A stretch of DNA of 64,000 nt, from positions 431,384-495,383 of the forward strand of contig NZ_WQFE01000002.1 of NCBI RefSeq assembly GCF_013033965.1, read 5' to 3'. Under the pieces are notes generated by a model that saw nothing but the letters and a program-made list of their open reading frames with translations, made no database searches and was not told the DNA's origin. Origin of the DNA: Ruegeria atlantica. GTDB lineage: Bacteria > Pseudomonadota > Alphaproteobacteria > Rhodobacterales > Rhodobacteraceae. The position numbers and the translations under genes were made by a program. Shown here piece by piece: positions 1 to 11,490 of the stretch (position 1 is the stretch's first letter; each line of letters starts with the position of its first letter).

Positions 1-378
1 GCGCACCGCGTCCTGTTCGAACATGCGGCGGGTGTCATCCAGCCGGTCGAAGGTATCATCCAGACGGAACCGCAGATCGGGTGAGAATTTCAGGCCGACC
101 TTTTTGCCGACCATGCGTCGCAGCTCGCCCTTGTTGCGGGCCAGCAGTTCGATCACGTCCTCCTGTCCTTTACCACCCAGGGGCAGTACATAGGCAGTGG
201 CGATCTTCAGATCGGGCGAGGTGCGCACCTCACCTACAGTGATCGACATACGGTTCAGGTCGGGGTCGTGGACATCTCCGCGCGCCAGAACTTCGGACAG
301 GGTGCGACGGATCAGTTCGCCGACGCGCAGCTGTCGTTGGGACGGGCCGGGGCCATCGTGGAATTTGTTCTTTGCCAT
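1..378 (-). CDS. rbfA: Ribosome-binding factor A, N-terminal part (cut by window start)
   Basis: RbfA binds the 30S subunit and helps mature the 5' end of 16S rRNA. The first 126 codons are present and the frame is still open at base 1, so the C-terminus lies outside. The start ATG is at 376-378 on the minus strand and the protein opens [20 protein letters not shown]. The KH-like core follows, with a conserved stretch [17 protein letters not shown] and later [14 protein letters not shown], both typical of RbfA. It is divergent from dapB, with about 90 bp between the two starts, and this pairing is common in Rhodobacterales. Confidence 0.93.
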   Translation of the reverse strand, partial: MAKNKFHDGPGPSQRQLRVGELIRRTLSEVLARGDVHDPDLNRMSITVGEVRTSPDLKIATAYVLPLGGKGQEDVIELLARNKGELRRMVGKKVGLKFSPDLRFRLDDTFDRLDDTRRMFEQDAVR

Positions 379-467
379 ATCCCCGATCTAAGCGCAAAGC
401 TGGGCTTTGCCAAGCGGGCGCGAACCGGGTAGGAGGCTTTGAGCCGACTTTAGAAAGGACCAGCGCA

Positions 468-1277
468 ATGACCCATATTACCGGGATCGTCATCACAGGG
501 GCTTCGGGCCGTATGGGGCAGATGCTGATCAAGACAGTGACCGACAGCGATCAGGCGCGTTTGGTTGGTGTTGTTGAGCGGACGGGCCATGACTGGATCG
601 GTCAGGATGTGGGCGAGGCGATGGGCGGTCAGGCACTGGGCGTAAAAGTCACCGACGATCCGCTGGAGGCTTTTGCGCAAGCACAGGCAGTGATCGACTT
701 TACCGCGCCCGAGGCGACACTGGAATTTGCCGCGTTGGCGGCACAGGCCCGTTGTGTGCACGCGATTGGCACCACCGGCATGACCGAAGAACAGATCGCA
801 GCGCTGGAGCCTGCTTCGCGTCACGCCGTAATCGTGCGGGCGGGGAATATGAGCCTCGGCGTCAATCTGCTGGTGCAACTGACCAAAAAGGTCGCCGCTG
901 CGCTGGATGAGGATTTCGACATCGAAGTGATCGAAGGCCACCACCACCACAAGGTCGATGCGCCTTCGGGCACTGCGTTGATGCTGGGCGAGGCGGCCGC
1001 TGAAGGGCGCGGCGTGAAACTGGAAGAAGTGTCTGACCGGGGTCGCGACGGCATCACGGGTGCCCGCAAACGCGGCAATATCGGCTTCCACGCCATTCGC
1101 GGCGGCGACATCGTAGGCGAACACGACGTCCTATTCGCCGCCCCCGGAGAACGCATCGTCCTACGCCATCTGGCCACCGACCGCGCCATCTTTGCCCGCG
1201 GCGCGCTGAAAGCGGCATTGTGGGGGCAGGGCAAAGCGCCTGGTCAGTATGACATGGTGGATGTGCTTGGGTTGTAG
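468..1277 (+). CDS. dapB: 4-hydroxy-tetrahydrodipicolinate reductase
   Basis: Reduces 4-hydroxy-tetrahydrodipicolinate to tetrahydrodipicolinate with NAD(P)H in the diaminopimelate/lysine pathway, in the cytoplasm. The 269-residue product has the usual family length. The N-terminal Rossmann motif reads GASGRMG, followed by the central IGTTGMT and the catalytic signature [15 protein letters not shown] with the His pair and Lys. The ATG at 468 is chosen because the protein then begins [17 protein letters not shown], as in homologues, and AGGAC lies just upstream. The frame stays open further upstream, but that extension would overlap the rbfA start. Confidence 0.96.
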   Translation: MTHITGIVITGASGRMGQMLIKTVTDSDQARLVGVVERTGHDWIGQDVGEAMGGQALGVKVTDDPLEAFAQAQAVIDFTAPEATLEFAALAAQARCVHAIGTTGMTEEQIAALEPASRHAVIVRAGNMSLGVNLLVQLTKKVAAALDEDFDIEVIEGHHHHKVDAPSGTALMLGEAAAEGRGVKLEEVSDRGRDGITGARKRGNIGFHAIRGGDIVGEHDVLFAAPGERIVLRHLATDRAIFARGALKAALWGQGKAPGQYDMVDVLGL

Positions 1278-1286
1278 AAGTCGCTA

Positions 1287-1656
1287 TTAGATGTACGCGG
1301 TTACAAAAACAAAAACGATGAATGCAACGACCCAGAAAAGCGCTGCTGTTACCAGTGAAGCAAACTGTAGCAGCAGCCAGACAAAAATATATCTATTCGG
1401 GACAAGACGTATCGCGTTGGGCATATGCTGATCGTTGGTTTTCTCAACCATGAAAAAGTAGTTTGCCGCCCCATAGGCGTTTAGCAAAAAGCCTTTTGCG
1501 CGACGGAGGTGTCCCCCTCGCTCTTGTCCAAAACTCGATAAATTCATCTTTGAAGTTAAACACCGGGAAAATCGAAGCGAGAAGAATCGTGGCGGCCCAT
1601 GAGGAAAGAGCCACGACAACCACGAACCCGAACATGATCAAAAACAGAGTGCCCAA
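1287..1656 (-). pseudogene. Small two-helix membrane protein, apparently frameshifted
   Basis: Two minus-strand frames overlap here. The first starts at 1656 and gives a strongly hydrophobic N-terminus (MGTLFLIMFGFVVVVALSSW) and then FKDEFIEFWTRAR. The second, offset by one base and ending at 1287, gives a soluble stretch and a C-terminal hydrophobic helix (LLLQFASLVTAALFWVVAF). Joined near 1490-1520, around a run of five C on the plus strand, they make one plausible protein of about 120 residues with a membrane helix at each end. I see no known family. It may be a decayed gene, a sequencing indel, or two small overlapping genes. Confidence 0.35.
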
Positions 1657-1690
1657 ACCGTGTCCCAGTCATCGCCGTAATCTGGCAGTT

Positions 1691-2554
1691 CTATTCATGA
1701 AAGACCGCGAGGCCGGGTGGTTCCGCGCCATCCTGTTGGGCTTTCGTGAACAAGGCACCCAAACGCTGATCCCATGTCGGTAACTGACCTGTCATGGCAT
1801 AGGTTAGGCGTTCAGCCCCGATAGAGATGCCCAGGGGTGCAACCTCTCCTCCGATGATGATCTCTCCGATCTCGGTCCAGTTGTCGGACGGGGGATAGGC
1901 CTTGGGCGCGACTTCTTCCAGATCGCCGACGCGATAATAGACGCCCATTGTCACCAGGTATTCGTCTCCAAACGGATCGGGGAAGAAAAAGCCCGAGGCA
2001 TCGCGGGCGGCCAACGCCTCGGCCTCATCACGCAGCAGGACCTTTTCTGCAAAAGGCAAATTCATCTCATCCAAAACCGGGCGCATGTCAGCTGCTTGCG
2101 GAACACTGACGAAGGCCGTGCGGGCCGGGTCGAGCCCGAATTCTTCTGTCAAAAGACGCAACATCAGCTGCGTTGTGTCCCGGCCGCTGGCCGCTCCGCC
2201 GGGGTGGCAGCCGACCTCGTGAAACAGTGGCAGGACGTCGGGACGCGCTTTTTCGTCAACATCGCCAACTCGGGCCAGAGGTTGGATGATGAACTGATCT
2301 GTCGGCAATGAGTTCTGATCGAAATCGTGCCGCAGCCCGCCGTTATAGTCATTATTCCCCGTAGCAATCGACAGAGGTTGCGTCTCGGAAAACCCGAGGT
2401 TGGAAAAAGCGGCTTTCAGGCGATCCAGCGTGTCCGCAAATTGCGCTTCGAACGCATCGTTCTGACCGGTCGCTCCTATGGCAAATCGCGGCAGAACCGT
2501 TCCCACCGCAGCTGCCGTTCCCAGTTGGACAACCTTCCGCCTGTTCAATCCCAT
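1691..2554 (-). CDS. Tat-exported protein resembling the alanyl-tRNA synthetase catalytic core
   Basis: A 287-residue protein. It starts with a twin-arginine signal (MGLNRRKVVQLGTAAAVGTV, cleavage near residue 28), so it is probably exported folded. The ATG at 2554 is preceded by AAAGGAGG six bases upstream, which favours it over an ATG 18 bases further up. Residues 90-250 read like the class II synthetase core of AlaRS: PLFHEVGCHPG resembles the AlaRS FFEMLGNFSFG region, TEEFGLDPARTAFVSV resembles the segment after it, and IGGEVAPLGISIGAERLTYA resembles the motif 3 helix (DTGMGLER). The tRNA-binding, editing and C-Ala parts are absent. Function unknown; the family assignment is from my reading of motifs only. 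Confidence 0.6.
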   Translation of the reverse strand: MGLNRRKVVQLGTAAAVGTVLPRFAIGATGQNDAFEAQFADTLDRLKAAFSNLGFSETQPLSIATGNNDYNGGLRHDFDQNSLPTDQFIIQPLARVGDVDEKARPDVLPLFHEVGCHPGGAASGRDTTQLMLRLLTEEFGLDPARTAFVSVPQAADMRPVLDEMNLPFAEKVLLRDEAEALAARDASGFFFPDPFGDEYLVTMGVYYRVGDLEEVAPKAYPPSDNWTEIGEIIIGGEVAPLGISIGAERLTYAMTGQLPTWDQRLGALFTKAQQDGAEPPGLAVFHE

Positions 2555-2653
2555 CGGACGCCTCCTTTGCAACCATGTGCTTAAAGTATCGCAGAAGTTC
2601 GGCGCAAAGGTTAAGGAAATCTAAAAACCGCACCACACGGTGGCAGCGTTGAC

Positions 2654-3318
2654 CTACAGGTCCCTTATTCTGTCTGCACGCAACGGACAGGCGAGATACA
2701 CGCCGAACTCTTGGCCGATATCCGCGCTGACGCGGGCGTGCACCCGGCCCTGCCGGTCGAGGAATCGCTGATTGTCTTCGACGGGGAAAATCCCCTCGTG
2801 CCAGATGCCGGGGTGGATATAGAGGCCGCGCGTTCCATCGCACCAGAACGCGACCACCTTATCCGGTGTCAGGTTGTCGCCAGGCAAGGCAACCGGGACG
2901 ATGAACGGCTTGTTATCCAGCGGCCAAAACATCTGCCCACCATCCGGATGATAGTTCATGTGCCACAGCAGCACCTGATCACGAGGTGCGGTTTGCCGGT
3001 CGGTCTGCGCTTGTTGCGGATCAGCGGACCAGCCGAGCACATAGTGGCCCTTGACCGCTTCGTTCTCACCATAAAGCACATCGCCCTGCCAATCGCATTT
3101 GAATGTGCCTTCTACCCAACCCGCTTCGTCGCCAGTGCCTTGGTCAATCGGACGCCAGCCCTGTTGGGGCCAGCGCACGATTTCAATCTCAAACGTATCG
3201 GGGTCATCGACCAGACAGCCATAACCCTTAACGGATTCGTAGGTGGCGCGGATCAGCGGAACCTCGTGCCACGGTAGCGACGGTTTCGAACTGGCCTCAA
3301 AGATGTACTCCGGCGCGC

Positions 3319-3322
<4 letters not shown>
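2654..3322 (-). CDS. AllA-like cupin (ureidoglycolate lyase family)
   Basis: 222-residue cytoplasmic protein. The C-terminal half has a cupin pattern like ureidoglycolate lyase AllA: FIVPVALPGDNLTPDKVVAF, then GLYIHPGIWHEGIFPV with His residues that could bind a metal. The first half (FEIEIVRWPQQGWRPID) also fits this family. The start overlaps the stop of the tmpB-like gene by four bases (ATGA), so the two are probably translationally coupled. No other purine or allantoin gene is nearby, so a role in phosphonate or amine catabolism is as likely as ureidoglycolate cleavage. That role is inference; the family call is moderate. Confidence 0.7.
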
Positions 3323-5096
<1,774 letters not shown>

Positions 5097-5140
5097 TTAC
5101 GACAATTAATCCTTCTTTCTGCTGAGGCTTGGAAAAACTT

Positions 5141-5995
5141 ATGGCTAAGGAAAAGATCGGTTTGCCGCCTTTGGACTGGCTACGCGTTTTTGAAGCGGCT
5201 GGGCGTCTGGGCGGATTTTCGGCGGCGGCACGGGAATTTGGCCTGACGCAGGCTGCAGTCAGTCAGCGGATCGGCAATCTTGAGGCCTGGTTGGGGCGGA
5301 CGTTATTTGTGCGTGAGGCGCGGGGCGTGTCGCTGACTGTCGAAGGCGAAAGCTATCTGCCGCTGGTGCAGGACAGCCTACAAGCCCTTGAACGGAACAC
5401 TGAGGATCTGTTCGGAAAATCCCCGCGCGAATTGCGCGTGGCCGGGTTGTCGTCGCACATCCATGCGCTTGTAGTGCCCAGCCTTGCCCGATTTCATGAG
5501 AGGCAGCCGAAGGTGCGTATACTTACGGATTCTGTGGCGCGGCGGTCCTCTCTTGATGAAGAACGAACGTGGCTGCAAATCCGTTACGGGCGCGGCGTGT
5601 GGCCTGGACGGGATGCGGAATTGATAGCAGCCGAGGTGCTGGTGCCGATGGCTGCTCCGGGCGTGGTGTGGCGCGCGCCATTGATTGATCTGCGAGGAGA
5701 ACGGCCGGGTTGGCGGGATTGGGCGCAGAAAGCGGATCAGGGTGATGTGACACCGTCGAACATCAGCTTCGACTCAATGGAGCATGCACTTACCGCGGCG
5801 CGTCAGGGCTTGGGCGTGGCGTTGGGGTCGGTGCCACTGGCCAAGGCGGATCTGCAGACAGGGCGGCTGCGCAGACTGAACCTGCCAGAGCTGAAAACAA
5901 AGGATGGGTATTGGCTGACATGGCCCGAAGAGCGAGCAAAATCGAAAAAACAGCGTGCTCTGATCGCGGATTTTCTGGAAGCTTTGCGAGGATGA
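5141..5995 (+). CDS. LysR family transcriptional regulator
   Basis: A 284-residue LysR regulator with the N-terminal winged helix-turn-helix (PLDWLRVFEAAGRLGGFSAA, then GLTQAAVSQRIGNLEAWLG) and a GcvA-like C-terminal effector domain (SFDSMEHALTAARQGLGVAL). The ATG at 5141 is preferred; an in-frame TTG at 5129 lies one base from the GAGG ribosome site and is unlikely. It is divergent from the tmpA operon across about 100 bp, the usual arrangement for a LysR activator of its neighbours, so it probably controls the phosphonate genes. I did not find a clear T-N11-A operator. Confidence 0.88.
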   Translation: MAKEKIGLPPLDWLRVFEAAGRLGGFSAAAREFGLTQAAVSQRIGNLEAWLGRTLFVREARGVSLTVEGESYLPLVQDSLQALERNTEDLFGKSPRELRVAGLSSHIHALVVPSLARFHERQPKVRILTDSVARRSSLDEERTWLQIRYGRGVWPGRDAELIAAEVLVPMAAPGVVWRAPLIDLRGERPGWRDWAQKADQGDVTPSNISFDSMEHALTAARQGLGVALGSVPLAKADLQTGRLRRLNLPELKTKDGYWLTWPEERAKSKKQRALIADFLEALRG

Positions 5996-5999
5996 GCGA

Positions 6000-6182
6000 T
6001 CAGAAATCGATCGCGATGCCCTTCTTTTCCCAATCGCCATAGCGGGCAGGGTCGGGGCCATCACGACCGCCAAGTTCTTTGGGCGACTTTTTCGCTTGGG
6101 CGTCCGCCTTTTTGCGACGCTCTTCGGCTTCGGCCAAGGCGCGCTGGGCGGCGGGCGGCAGGTCTTTGCGGTCGTCACTCAT
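6000..6182 (-). CDS. DUF1674 protein, succinate dehydrogenase assembly factor 4 family
   Basis: Small 60-residue protein ending in the hallmark of DUF1674/SDHAF4: GGRDGPDPARYGDWEKKGIA followed by IDF. In eukaryotes this family aids flavinylated SdhA during complex II assembly; in alphaproteobacteria it is a conserved small cytoplasmic protein. The N-terminal half is charged and rich in Ala/Lys (ALAEAEERRKKADAQAKK). I chose the ATG at 6182 (MSDDRKDLPP), with GGAAAGGA about ten bases upstream; an ATG at 6206 would add eight residues. It converges with the LysR gene only four bases away. Confidence 0.82.
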   Translation of the reverse strand: MSDDRKDLPPAAQRALAEAEERRKKADAQAKKSPKELGGRDGPDPARYGDWEKKGIAIDF

Positions 6183-6271
6183 GACATCGGGTTCCTTTCC
6201 GTGCATGGGCTTGATATACGCGCGCGTCCGCCCTTGGCAATGCGGGCGAGGATTTATTCAAAGGCGATTCC

Positions 6272-7531
6272 ATGTCCGACAACGCAACAGCGGCCCGACG
6301 CAGCGCGATCTTTCTGCTGGATCAGATACTTGGCGAAGGGCGGTTGCTGTCCGAATGTCTGGCTGCGGGCGCGCTGGAACGGCTGGGGCCAGAGGATCGC
6401 GCACGGGCGCAACGCCTGACACTGGAAACCTTGCGCGGGCTGGAACGAGCGGATCGTCTGTTGGACAACCACCTGCACCGCACCCCTGCTTTGACCGTTC
6501 ACAACGCCCTGCGCCTTGGAGCGGTTGAGCTGTGCAACGGCGAAGCCGCGCATGGGGTCGTGAACTCCATGGTCGAGATCGTCGGACGCTCGCGCAAGCA
6601 CGGGCGCCTGAAAGGTCTGGTGAATGCCGTGCTGCGCAAAGTAGCCGCCGAAGGACCGGAAGCATGGCCAAGAATGCGCGTGCCGCGTTTGCCTGAATGG
6701 CTGCGTGATCCGCTGATCATGGCATGGGGCGAGGACGCGATCACGGGAATGGAAGCGGCACATTTCGACGGCGCATCGCTGGACCTTACTGTCAAGCCGG
6801 GTGCCAGCGGACCGGGAGGAGCGCTGCCAACAGGTTCGATGCGGCTGCACGATGCCGGTCAGGTCACGGCTCTGCCGGGATATGACAAAGGTGATTGGTG
6901 GGTGCAGGACGCGGCAGCGGCCATACCCGTCCGCATTCTTGCGCCGAAATCGGGTGAAAAGATCCTCGACCTTTGCGCGGCACCCGGGGGAAAGACGCTG
7001 CAATTGGCAGCTGCGGGGGCCGATGTTACGGCGCTCGATATCTCGGAGTCGCGTTTGGCGCGCGTTCGCGACAACCTCAAACGCACCGGACTGAAGGCTA
7101 CTGTTGTCGCTGGCGACGCGCTTGAACATCATGGGCTGTATGACGCCATCCTGCTGGACGCACCATGTTCGGCGACGGGCACCATCCGTCGGCATCCGGA
7201 TCTGCCCTTTGCCAAGGACGGATCTGAGTTTGGTGAACTGATCGAGCTGCAGAGCCGGATGCTGGCCCATGCCTGGAGCTTGCTGAAACCCGGCGGGCGG
7301 CTGGTTTACTGCACCTGTTCGTTGTTGCCGGATGAGGGCGAGGTGCAGGTCGAAGAAGCTCTGGACCAATATCCGGACATGGCAGTCGATCGCGCTGCGT
7401 TGACCATTGCCGGAATTGAGCTTGACTGGATTACCGAAGAAGGCGGTCTGCGCCTGCGGCCCGATTTCTGGCCAGATCGCGGTGGAATGGACGGGTTCTA
7501 TATCGCGCGCCTGAACAAATCGACGAAGTAA
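6272..7531 (+). CDS. rsmB: 16S rRNA m5C967 methyltransferase (RsmB/NOL1 family)
   Basis: Transfers a methyl group from S-adenosylmethionine to a 16S rRNA cytosine. The 419-residue protein has the NusB-like RNA-binding domain (residues 1-130, with LKGLVNAVLRKVA) and then the Rossmann methyltransferase domain with ILDLCAAPGGKTLQLA, LLDAPCSATGTIRRHPD holding the PC active-site cysteine, and the second cysteine in RLVYCTCSLLPDEGE. Length and motif order are normal. It is transcribed in the same direction as the heparinase-like gene and purH downstream. Confidence 0.93.
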   Translation: MSDNATAARRSAIFLLDQILGEGRLLSECLAAGALERLGPEDRARAQRLTLETLRGLERADRLLDNHLHRTPALTVHNALRLGAVELCNGEAAHGVVNSMVEIVGRSRKHGRLKGLVNAVLRKVAAEGPEAWPRMRVPRLPEWLRDPLIMAWGEDAITGMEAAHFDGASLDLTVKPGASGPGGALPTGSMRLHDAGQVTALPGYDKGDWWVQDAAAAIPVRILAPKSGEKILDLCAAPGGKTLQLAAAGADVTALDISESRLARVRDNLKRTGLKATVVAGDALEHHGLYDAILLDAPCSATGTIRRHPDLPFAKDGSEFGELIELQSRMLAHAWSLLKPGGRLVYCTCSLLPDEGEVQVEEALDQYPDMAVDRAALTIAGIELDWITEEGGLRLRPDFWPDRGGMDGFYIARLNKSTK

Positions 7532-7618
7532 GACGCTTTTCGATGACTTGACGATCGCCCCGGTCTATCGTTGGGTCTCAGGCGCCAGCAGAGCGCAAGG
7601 GGCAGAGTAACGAGCGTC

Positions 7619-9358
7619 ATGTCAAAGACAGATACCATGACCAATCGGTGGACACGGTTTCAGAACCGTCTCTATGCACGGCTCAGTCAGCGGCAAAAAG
7701 CGGTCTCGGGGTTTGTTGGCGAGCCTGAACCACGCACAGTAGGCTCGTTTGCGCGCGGGCGTCAGCTGGTCGCGGGTAATCTGCTGTTCGCAGGCTATCT
7801 GGTTGAGGCGCAGGATACCGAGTTGTGGGACGTGGCCGCGCCCAGCACCGGGTTCGACAATGAACGCCACGGGTTTGCCTGGCTGGACGATTTGGCGGCT
7901 GTTGGCGATATGCGCGCGCGCGAAAAGGCCCAGCGGTGGGTCTGGGGTTGGATTAATGCGCATGGTCGCGGTCAGGGGCCGGGCTGGGCGCCGGATTTGA
8001 CCGGGCGGCGCGTAATACGCTGGATCAACCATGCGATATTCCTGTTGCGCGGCGCAGATGAACACCAAAGCAGAATGTTTTTTCGCTCGTTGGCCCAACA
8101 GACATGGTTTCTGTCCAAGCGTTGGAAAGCGGCGACCCCGGGTCTTCCCCGGTTCGAGGCGCTTGCCGGGCTGGTGCAGGCCGGTTTGGCGTTGGAGGGG
8201 TTGGAGCAAATGGCCGATCCAGCCCTTCGTGCCTTGGCGCGCGAGTGTGACAGTCAAGTCGACGAACAAGGCGGTATCCCGACCCGCAATCCCGAAGAAT
8301 TACTTGAAGTCTTTATGCTGCTTTCATGGACTTCAGCCGCGCTGGGCGAGTTGGGGCGAGGCACGCCCGGAGCGCAGGCAAACGCCATCAAGCGCATGGC
8401 CCCTACTTTGCGCAGCTTGCGCCATGCAGACGGGGCTTTGGCCCGGTTTCACGGCGGTGGGCGCGGTGTCGAAGGGCGTCTGGATCAGGCATTGGCGCAA
8501 AGTGGGGTGCGGCCACATCATGCGGCGGGACTGTCCATGGGGTTTGCCCGGCTTTACGCGGCCAGAACCAGTGTGATCGTGGATGCCAGCCGCCCACCCA
8601 AGGGGGCGGCGTCGTACAATGCCCATGCGTCTACTCTGGCATTTGAACTCACGTCGGGCCGCAGGCCGCTGGTGGTTAACTGCGGCTCGGGCGAAAGCTT
8701 TGGGATGGAGTGGCGGCGTGCGGGTCGGGCGACACCGTCTCATTCGACGCTGTGCCTTGACGGGTATTCAAGCGCTCGGTTGGCACCTCCGACGCCGGGT
8801 TCTGAGCGCGAAGCACTTGTGGACGCGCCGCAGGAGGTTCCCATTGATTTCGAGGACGCCTTTGAAGGCATGCGATTTATGGCCGGGCATGACGGCTACA
8901 CCAAGGTCTTCGGTCTAACCCATGCGCGTACCTTTGAGTTGCGGTTTGATGGGCGTGAACTGGCCTGCGAGGACATTCTGCTGACGGCCACTGACAAGGC
9001 GAAACGGCAATTTGACAAGGCGATGGATGCCTCGGGCCTTAAAGGCATCGGTTTTGATATTCGGTTTCACCTGCATCCGGACGTGGACGCGGCGCTGGAT
9101 TTGGGCGGCGCGGCGGTGTCGATGGCGCTCAAAAGCGGTGAGATCTGGGTTTTCCGCCACGATGGCGTGGGAAAATTGTCTGTTGAACCAAGCGTTTATC
9201 TGGAAAAAGGCCGTTTAAAGCCACGCGCGACAAAACAGATCGTTCTATCCGGGCGCGCAATGGAGTATGCGACGCGCATCCGGTGGACGCTGAGCAAGGC
9301 ACAGGATACTGCCTATGCCGTGCGCGATCTGCACCGGGACGAGCCCGAGTTTGACTGA
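7619..9358 (+). CDS. Heparinase II/III family protein
   Basis: 579-residue protein found in this position (rsmB - this gene - purH) in many Rhodobacterales. The N-terminal part is alpha-helical with the repeated Trp pattern of the alginate-lyase/heparinase toroid ([31 protein letters not shown]). The C-terminal part is the beta-rich heparinase II/III domain ([32 protein letters not shown]). I see no clear signal peptide, so its location is unsure. The start at 7619 ([14 protein letters not shown]) is chosen over a TTG 48 bases upstream. The substrate is unknown; a role in cell-envelope polysaccharide turnover is a guess. Confidence 0.82.
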   Translation: MSKTDTMTNRWTRFQNRLYARLSQRQKAVSGFVGEPEPRTVGSFARGRQLVAGNLLFAGYLVEAQDTELWDVAAPSTGFDNERHGFAWLDDLAAVGDMRAREKAQRWVWGWINAHGRGQGPGWAPDLTGRRVIRWINHAIFLLRGADEHQSRMFFRSLAQQTWFLSKRWKAATPGLPRFEALAGLVQAGLALEGLEQMADPALRALARECDSQVDEQGGIPTRNPEELLEVFMLLSWTSAALGELGRGTPGAQANAIKRMAPTLRSLRHADGALARFHGGGRGVEGRLDQALAQSGVRPHHAAGLSMGFARLYAARTSVIVDASRPPKGAASYNAHASTLAFELTSGRRPLVVNCGSGESFGMEWRRAGRATPSHSTLCLDGYSSARLAPPTPGSEREALVDAPQEVPIDFEDAFEGMRFMAGHDGYTKVFGLTHARTFELRFDGRELACEDILLTATDKAKRQFDKAMDASGLKGIGFDIRFHLHPDVDAALDLGGAAVSMALKSGEIWVFRHDGVGKLSVEPSVYLEKGRLKPRATKQIVLSGRAMEYATRIRWTLSKAQDTAYAVRDLHRDEPEFD

Positions 9359-9380
9359 CGCCAAAAGGACCTTTGGACCC

Positions 9381-10970
9381 ATGACCGATCTTCACCCCGT
9401 GCGCCGCGCGTTGCTTTCCGTTTCCGACAAGACCGGGCTGATCGAGCTGGGTAAGGCGCTGGCTGAACGCGGGATCGAGCTGCTGTCGACCGGCGGCACC
9501 GCCAAGGCGCTGCGCGATGCGGGGCTTGAGGTGAAGGACGTGAGCGAGATCACGGGTTTCCCCGAAATGATGGATGGGCGCGTCAAGACATTGCACCCGA
9601 TGGTGCATGGCGGTCTGCTGGCACTGCGGGACAACGACACGCATGTCGCGGCGATGGATGAACACGGCATCGGTGCAATCGATTTGCTGGTCGTGAACCT
9701 CTATCCGTTCGAGGCGACCGTGGCCAAAGGTGCCGATTACGACACCTGTATCGAGAATATCGATATCGGCGGCCCTGCAATGATCCGCGCAGCGTCCAAG
9801 AACCACGCTTTTGTAAACGTGGTTGTGGATGTCGAAGATTACTCGTCCTTGCTGGATCAGCTGGAGGAGAATTACGGAAAAACGTCCTACGGTTTCCGTC
9901 AATGGTTGGCGCAAAAGGCTTATGCTCGCACGGCCGCCTATGACACAGCGGTGTCCAATTGGATGGCCGACGCGCTGCAGCTTGAGGCCCCAAAACGCCG
10001 CGCCTTTGCCGGTGAACTGAAACAGACTCTGCGCTATGGCGAGAACAGTCATCAGCAGGCGGCCTTCTACACCGATGGTACGAACCGCCCGGGCGTCGCG
10101 ACCGCCGTGCAGCATCAGGGCAAGGAACTGAGCTACAACAACATCAACGACACCGATGCGGCCTTTGAACTGGTAGCCGAGTTCGATCCGGCGCAAAGCG
10201 CCGCCTGTGCGATCATCAAACACGCCAACCCTTGCGGTGTGGCCAGGGGCGCGACCCTGCTGGACGCCTACAAAGCCGCGTTCGACTGTGACCGCACCTC
10301 GGCCTTTGGTGGCATCATTGCGCTGAACCAGCCATTGGATGCCGAAACCGCGCAGGAAATCACCGGCATTTTCACCGAGGTCGTGATTGCGCCGGGTGCG
10401 TCGGACGAGGCCAAGGCGATCTTCGCCGCCAAGAAAAACCTGCGTCTGCTGACGACTGAGGGCCTGCCTGATGTGGCTACAGGTGGCAAGACGGTGCGTC
10501 AGGTGGCCGGAGGCCTGCTGGTGCAGGACAAGGATAACGGCTTTGTTGGCATGGATGACCTGAAAGTCGTCACCAAGAAGGCCCCGACCGACGAACAGAT
10601 GCGTGACCTGTTGTTCGCCTGGAAGGTTGCTAAACACGTCAAATCCAACGCCATCGTCTATGTCAAAGATGGCGCGACCGTTGGTGTTGGCGCAGGCCAG
10701 ATGAGCCGTCTGGACTCGGCCATGATTGCCGCCAAGAAAGCCGAACGTATGGCCGATGCGCTGGGCTTGCCGCAGCCGCTGACGATCGGGTCCGCCGTGG
10801 CCTCGGATGCGTTCTTCCCGTTCCCCGACGGCCTGATGGAGGCTGCGGAGGCTGGCGCGACCTGCGTGATCCAGCCCGGCGGCTCGATGCGTGACGACGA
10901 AGTCATCGCTGCTGCAGATGAGGCAGGGCTGGCCATGGTCTTCACCGGCATGCGCCACTTCCGTCACTGA
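9381..10970 (+). CDS. purH: Bifunctional AICAR transformylase / IMP cyclohydrolase
   Basis: Carries out the last two steps to IMP in purine synthesis. The 529-residue protein has the IMP cyclohydrolase domain at the N-terminus ([45 protein letters not shown]) and the transformylase domain after about residue 200 ([24 protein letters not shown] with the catalytic Lys-His, and the C-terminal [20 protein letters not shown]). The start ATG at 9381 follows AAAAGGACC. Its TGA overlaps the lspA ATG by one base. Confidence 0.97.
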   Translation: MTDLHPVRRALLSVSDKTGLIELGKALAERGIELLSTGGTAKALRDAGLEVKDVSEITGFPEMMDGRVKTLHPMVHGGLLALRDNDTHVAAMDEHGIGAIDLLVVNLYPFEATVAKGADYDTCIENIDIGGPAMIRAASKNHAFVNVVVDVEDYSSLLDQLEENYGKTSYGFRQWLAQKAYARTAAYDTAVSNWMADALQLEAPKRRAFAGELKQTLRYGENSHQQAAFYTDGTNRPGVATAVQHQGKELSYNNINDTDAAFELVAEFDPAQSAACAIIKHANPCGVARGATLLDAYKAAFDCDRTSAFGGIIALNQPLDAETAQEITGIFTEVVIAPGASDEAKAIFAAKKNLRLLTTEGLPDVATGGKTVRQVAGGLLVQDKDNGFVGMDDLKVVTKKAPTDEQMRDLLFAWKVAKHVKSNAIVYVKDGATVGVGAGQMSRLDSAMIAAKKAERMADALGLPQPLTIGSAVASDAFFPFPDGLMEAAEAGATCVIQPGGSMRDDEVIAAADEAGLAMVFTGMRHFRH

Positions 10971-11440
10971 TGCGCTATCGTTTGCTTTTTTGGGCTGGGC
11001 TGGCCGCATTTCTGATCGACCAGATCAGCAAGTATCTGGTCGTTCATGTGATGCGTGTGGCCGAAGGGAATATAGACGTCCTGCCGCCGCTCTTGGTGTT
11101 CAAATACGGTGAGAATCGGGGTATCAATTTCGGCCTGTTTCAGGGCAATACCGATGCTGCCCGCTGGGTGCTGATCGGGATATCGCTGGTGATCTCGGTC
11201 GGCGTGCTGATCTGGTTGTTGCGCACAACACCGTCGAAGCTGATGCTGTTTTGCGGCGGGTTGCTGATCGGCGGCGCGATGGGCAATGTCATAGATCGCT
11301 TGCTTTATGGGTATGTTCTGGATTTCCTGAACATGTCCTGTTGCGGCATCAATAACCCCTTCGTGTTCAACCTTGCCGACGTGTTCATTTTCGCCGGAGC
11401 GATCGGATTAGTGCTGTTCGAAGGCAAAAAGGCCTCGTGA
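10970..11440 (+). CDS. lspA: Lipoprotein signal peptidase (signal peptidase II)
   Basis: Inner-membrane aspartic protease that removes signal peptides from diacylglyceryl-prolipoproteins. The 156 residues hold four hydrophobic helices. Conserved boxes are FLIDQISKYLV, ENRGINFGLFQ, GAMGNVIDRLLYGYVLDFL with the first catalytic Asp, and FNLADVFIFAGA with the second. Start and purH stop overlap as TGATG, so translation is probably coupled. The lipoprotein gene bamF follows at once, a plausible substrate. Confidence 0.95.
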   Translation: MRYRLLFWAGLAAFLIDQISKYLVVHVMRVAEGNIDVLPPLLVFKYGENRGINFGLFQGNTDAARWVLIGISLVISVGVLIWLLRTTPSKLMLFCGGLLIGGAMGNVIDRLLYGYVLDFLNMSCCGINNPFVFNLADVFIFAGAIGLVLFEGKKAS

Positions 11441-11490
11441 CGCGCCATTTGAAATGCGATAAAAGCGCCTGAAACAGGCTGGAGACTCTG

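Noticed and set aside
7547..7560. TTGACGATCGCC resembling an FNR half-site before the heparinase-like gene
   Set aside because: Only the left half matches; the right half lacks GTCAA or ATCAA, and the genes around it are not linked to denitrification.
9129..11009. Long open frame (626 codons, minus strand) opposite purH
   Set aside because: purH is certain on the plus strand; the antisense product is low-complexity with no recognised motif.
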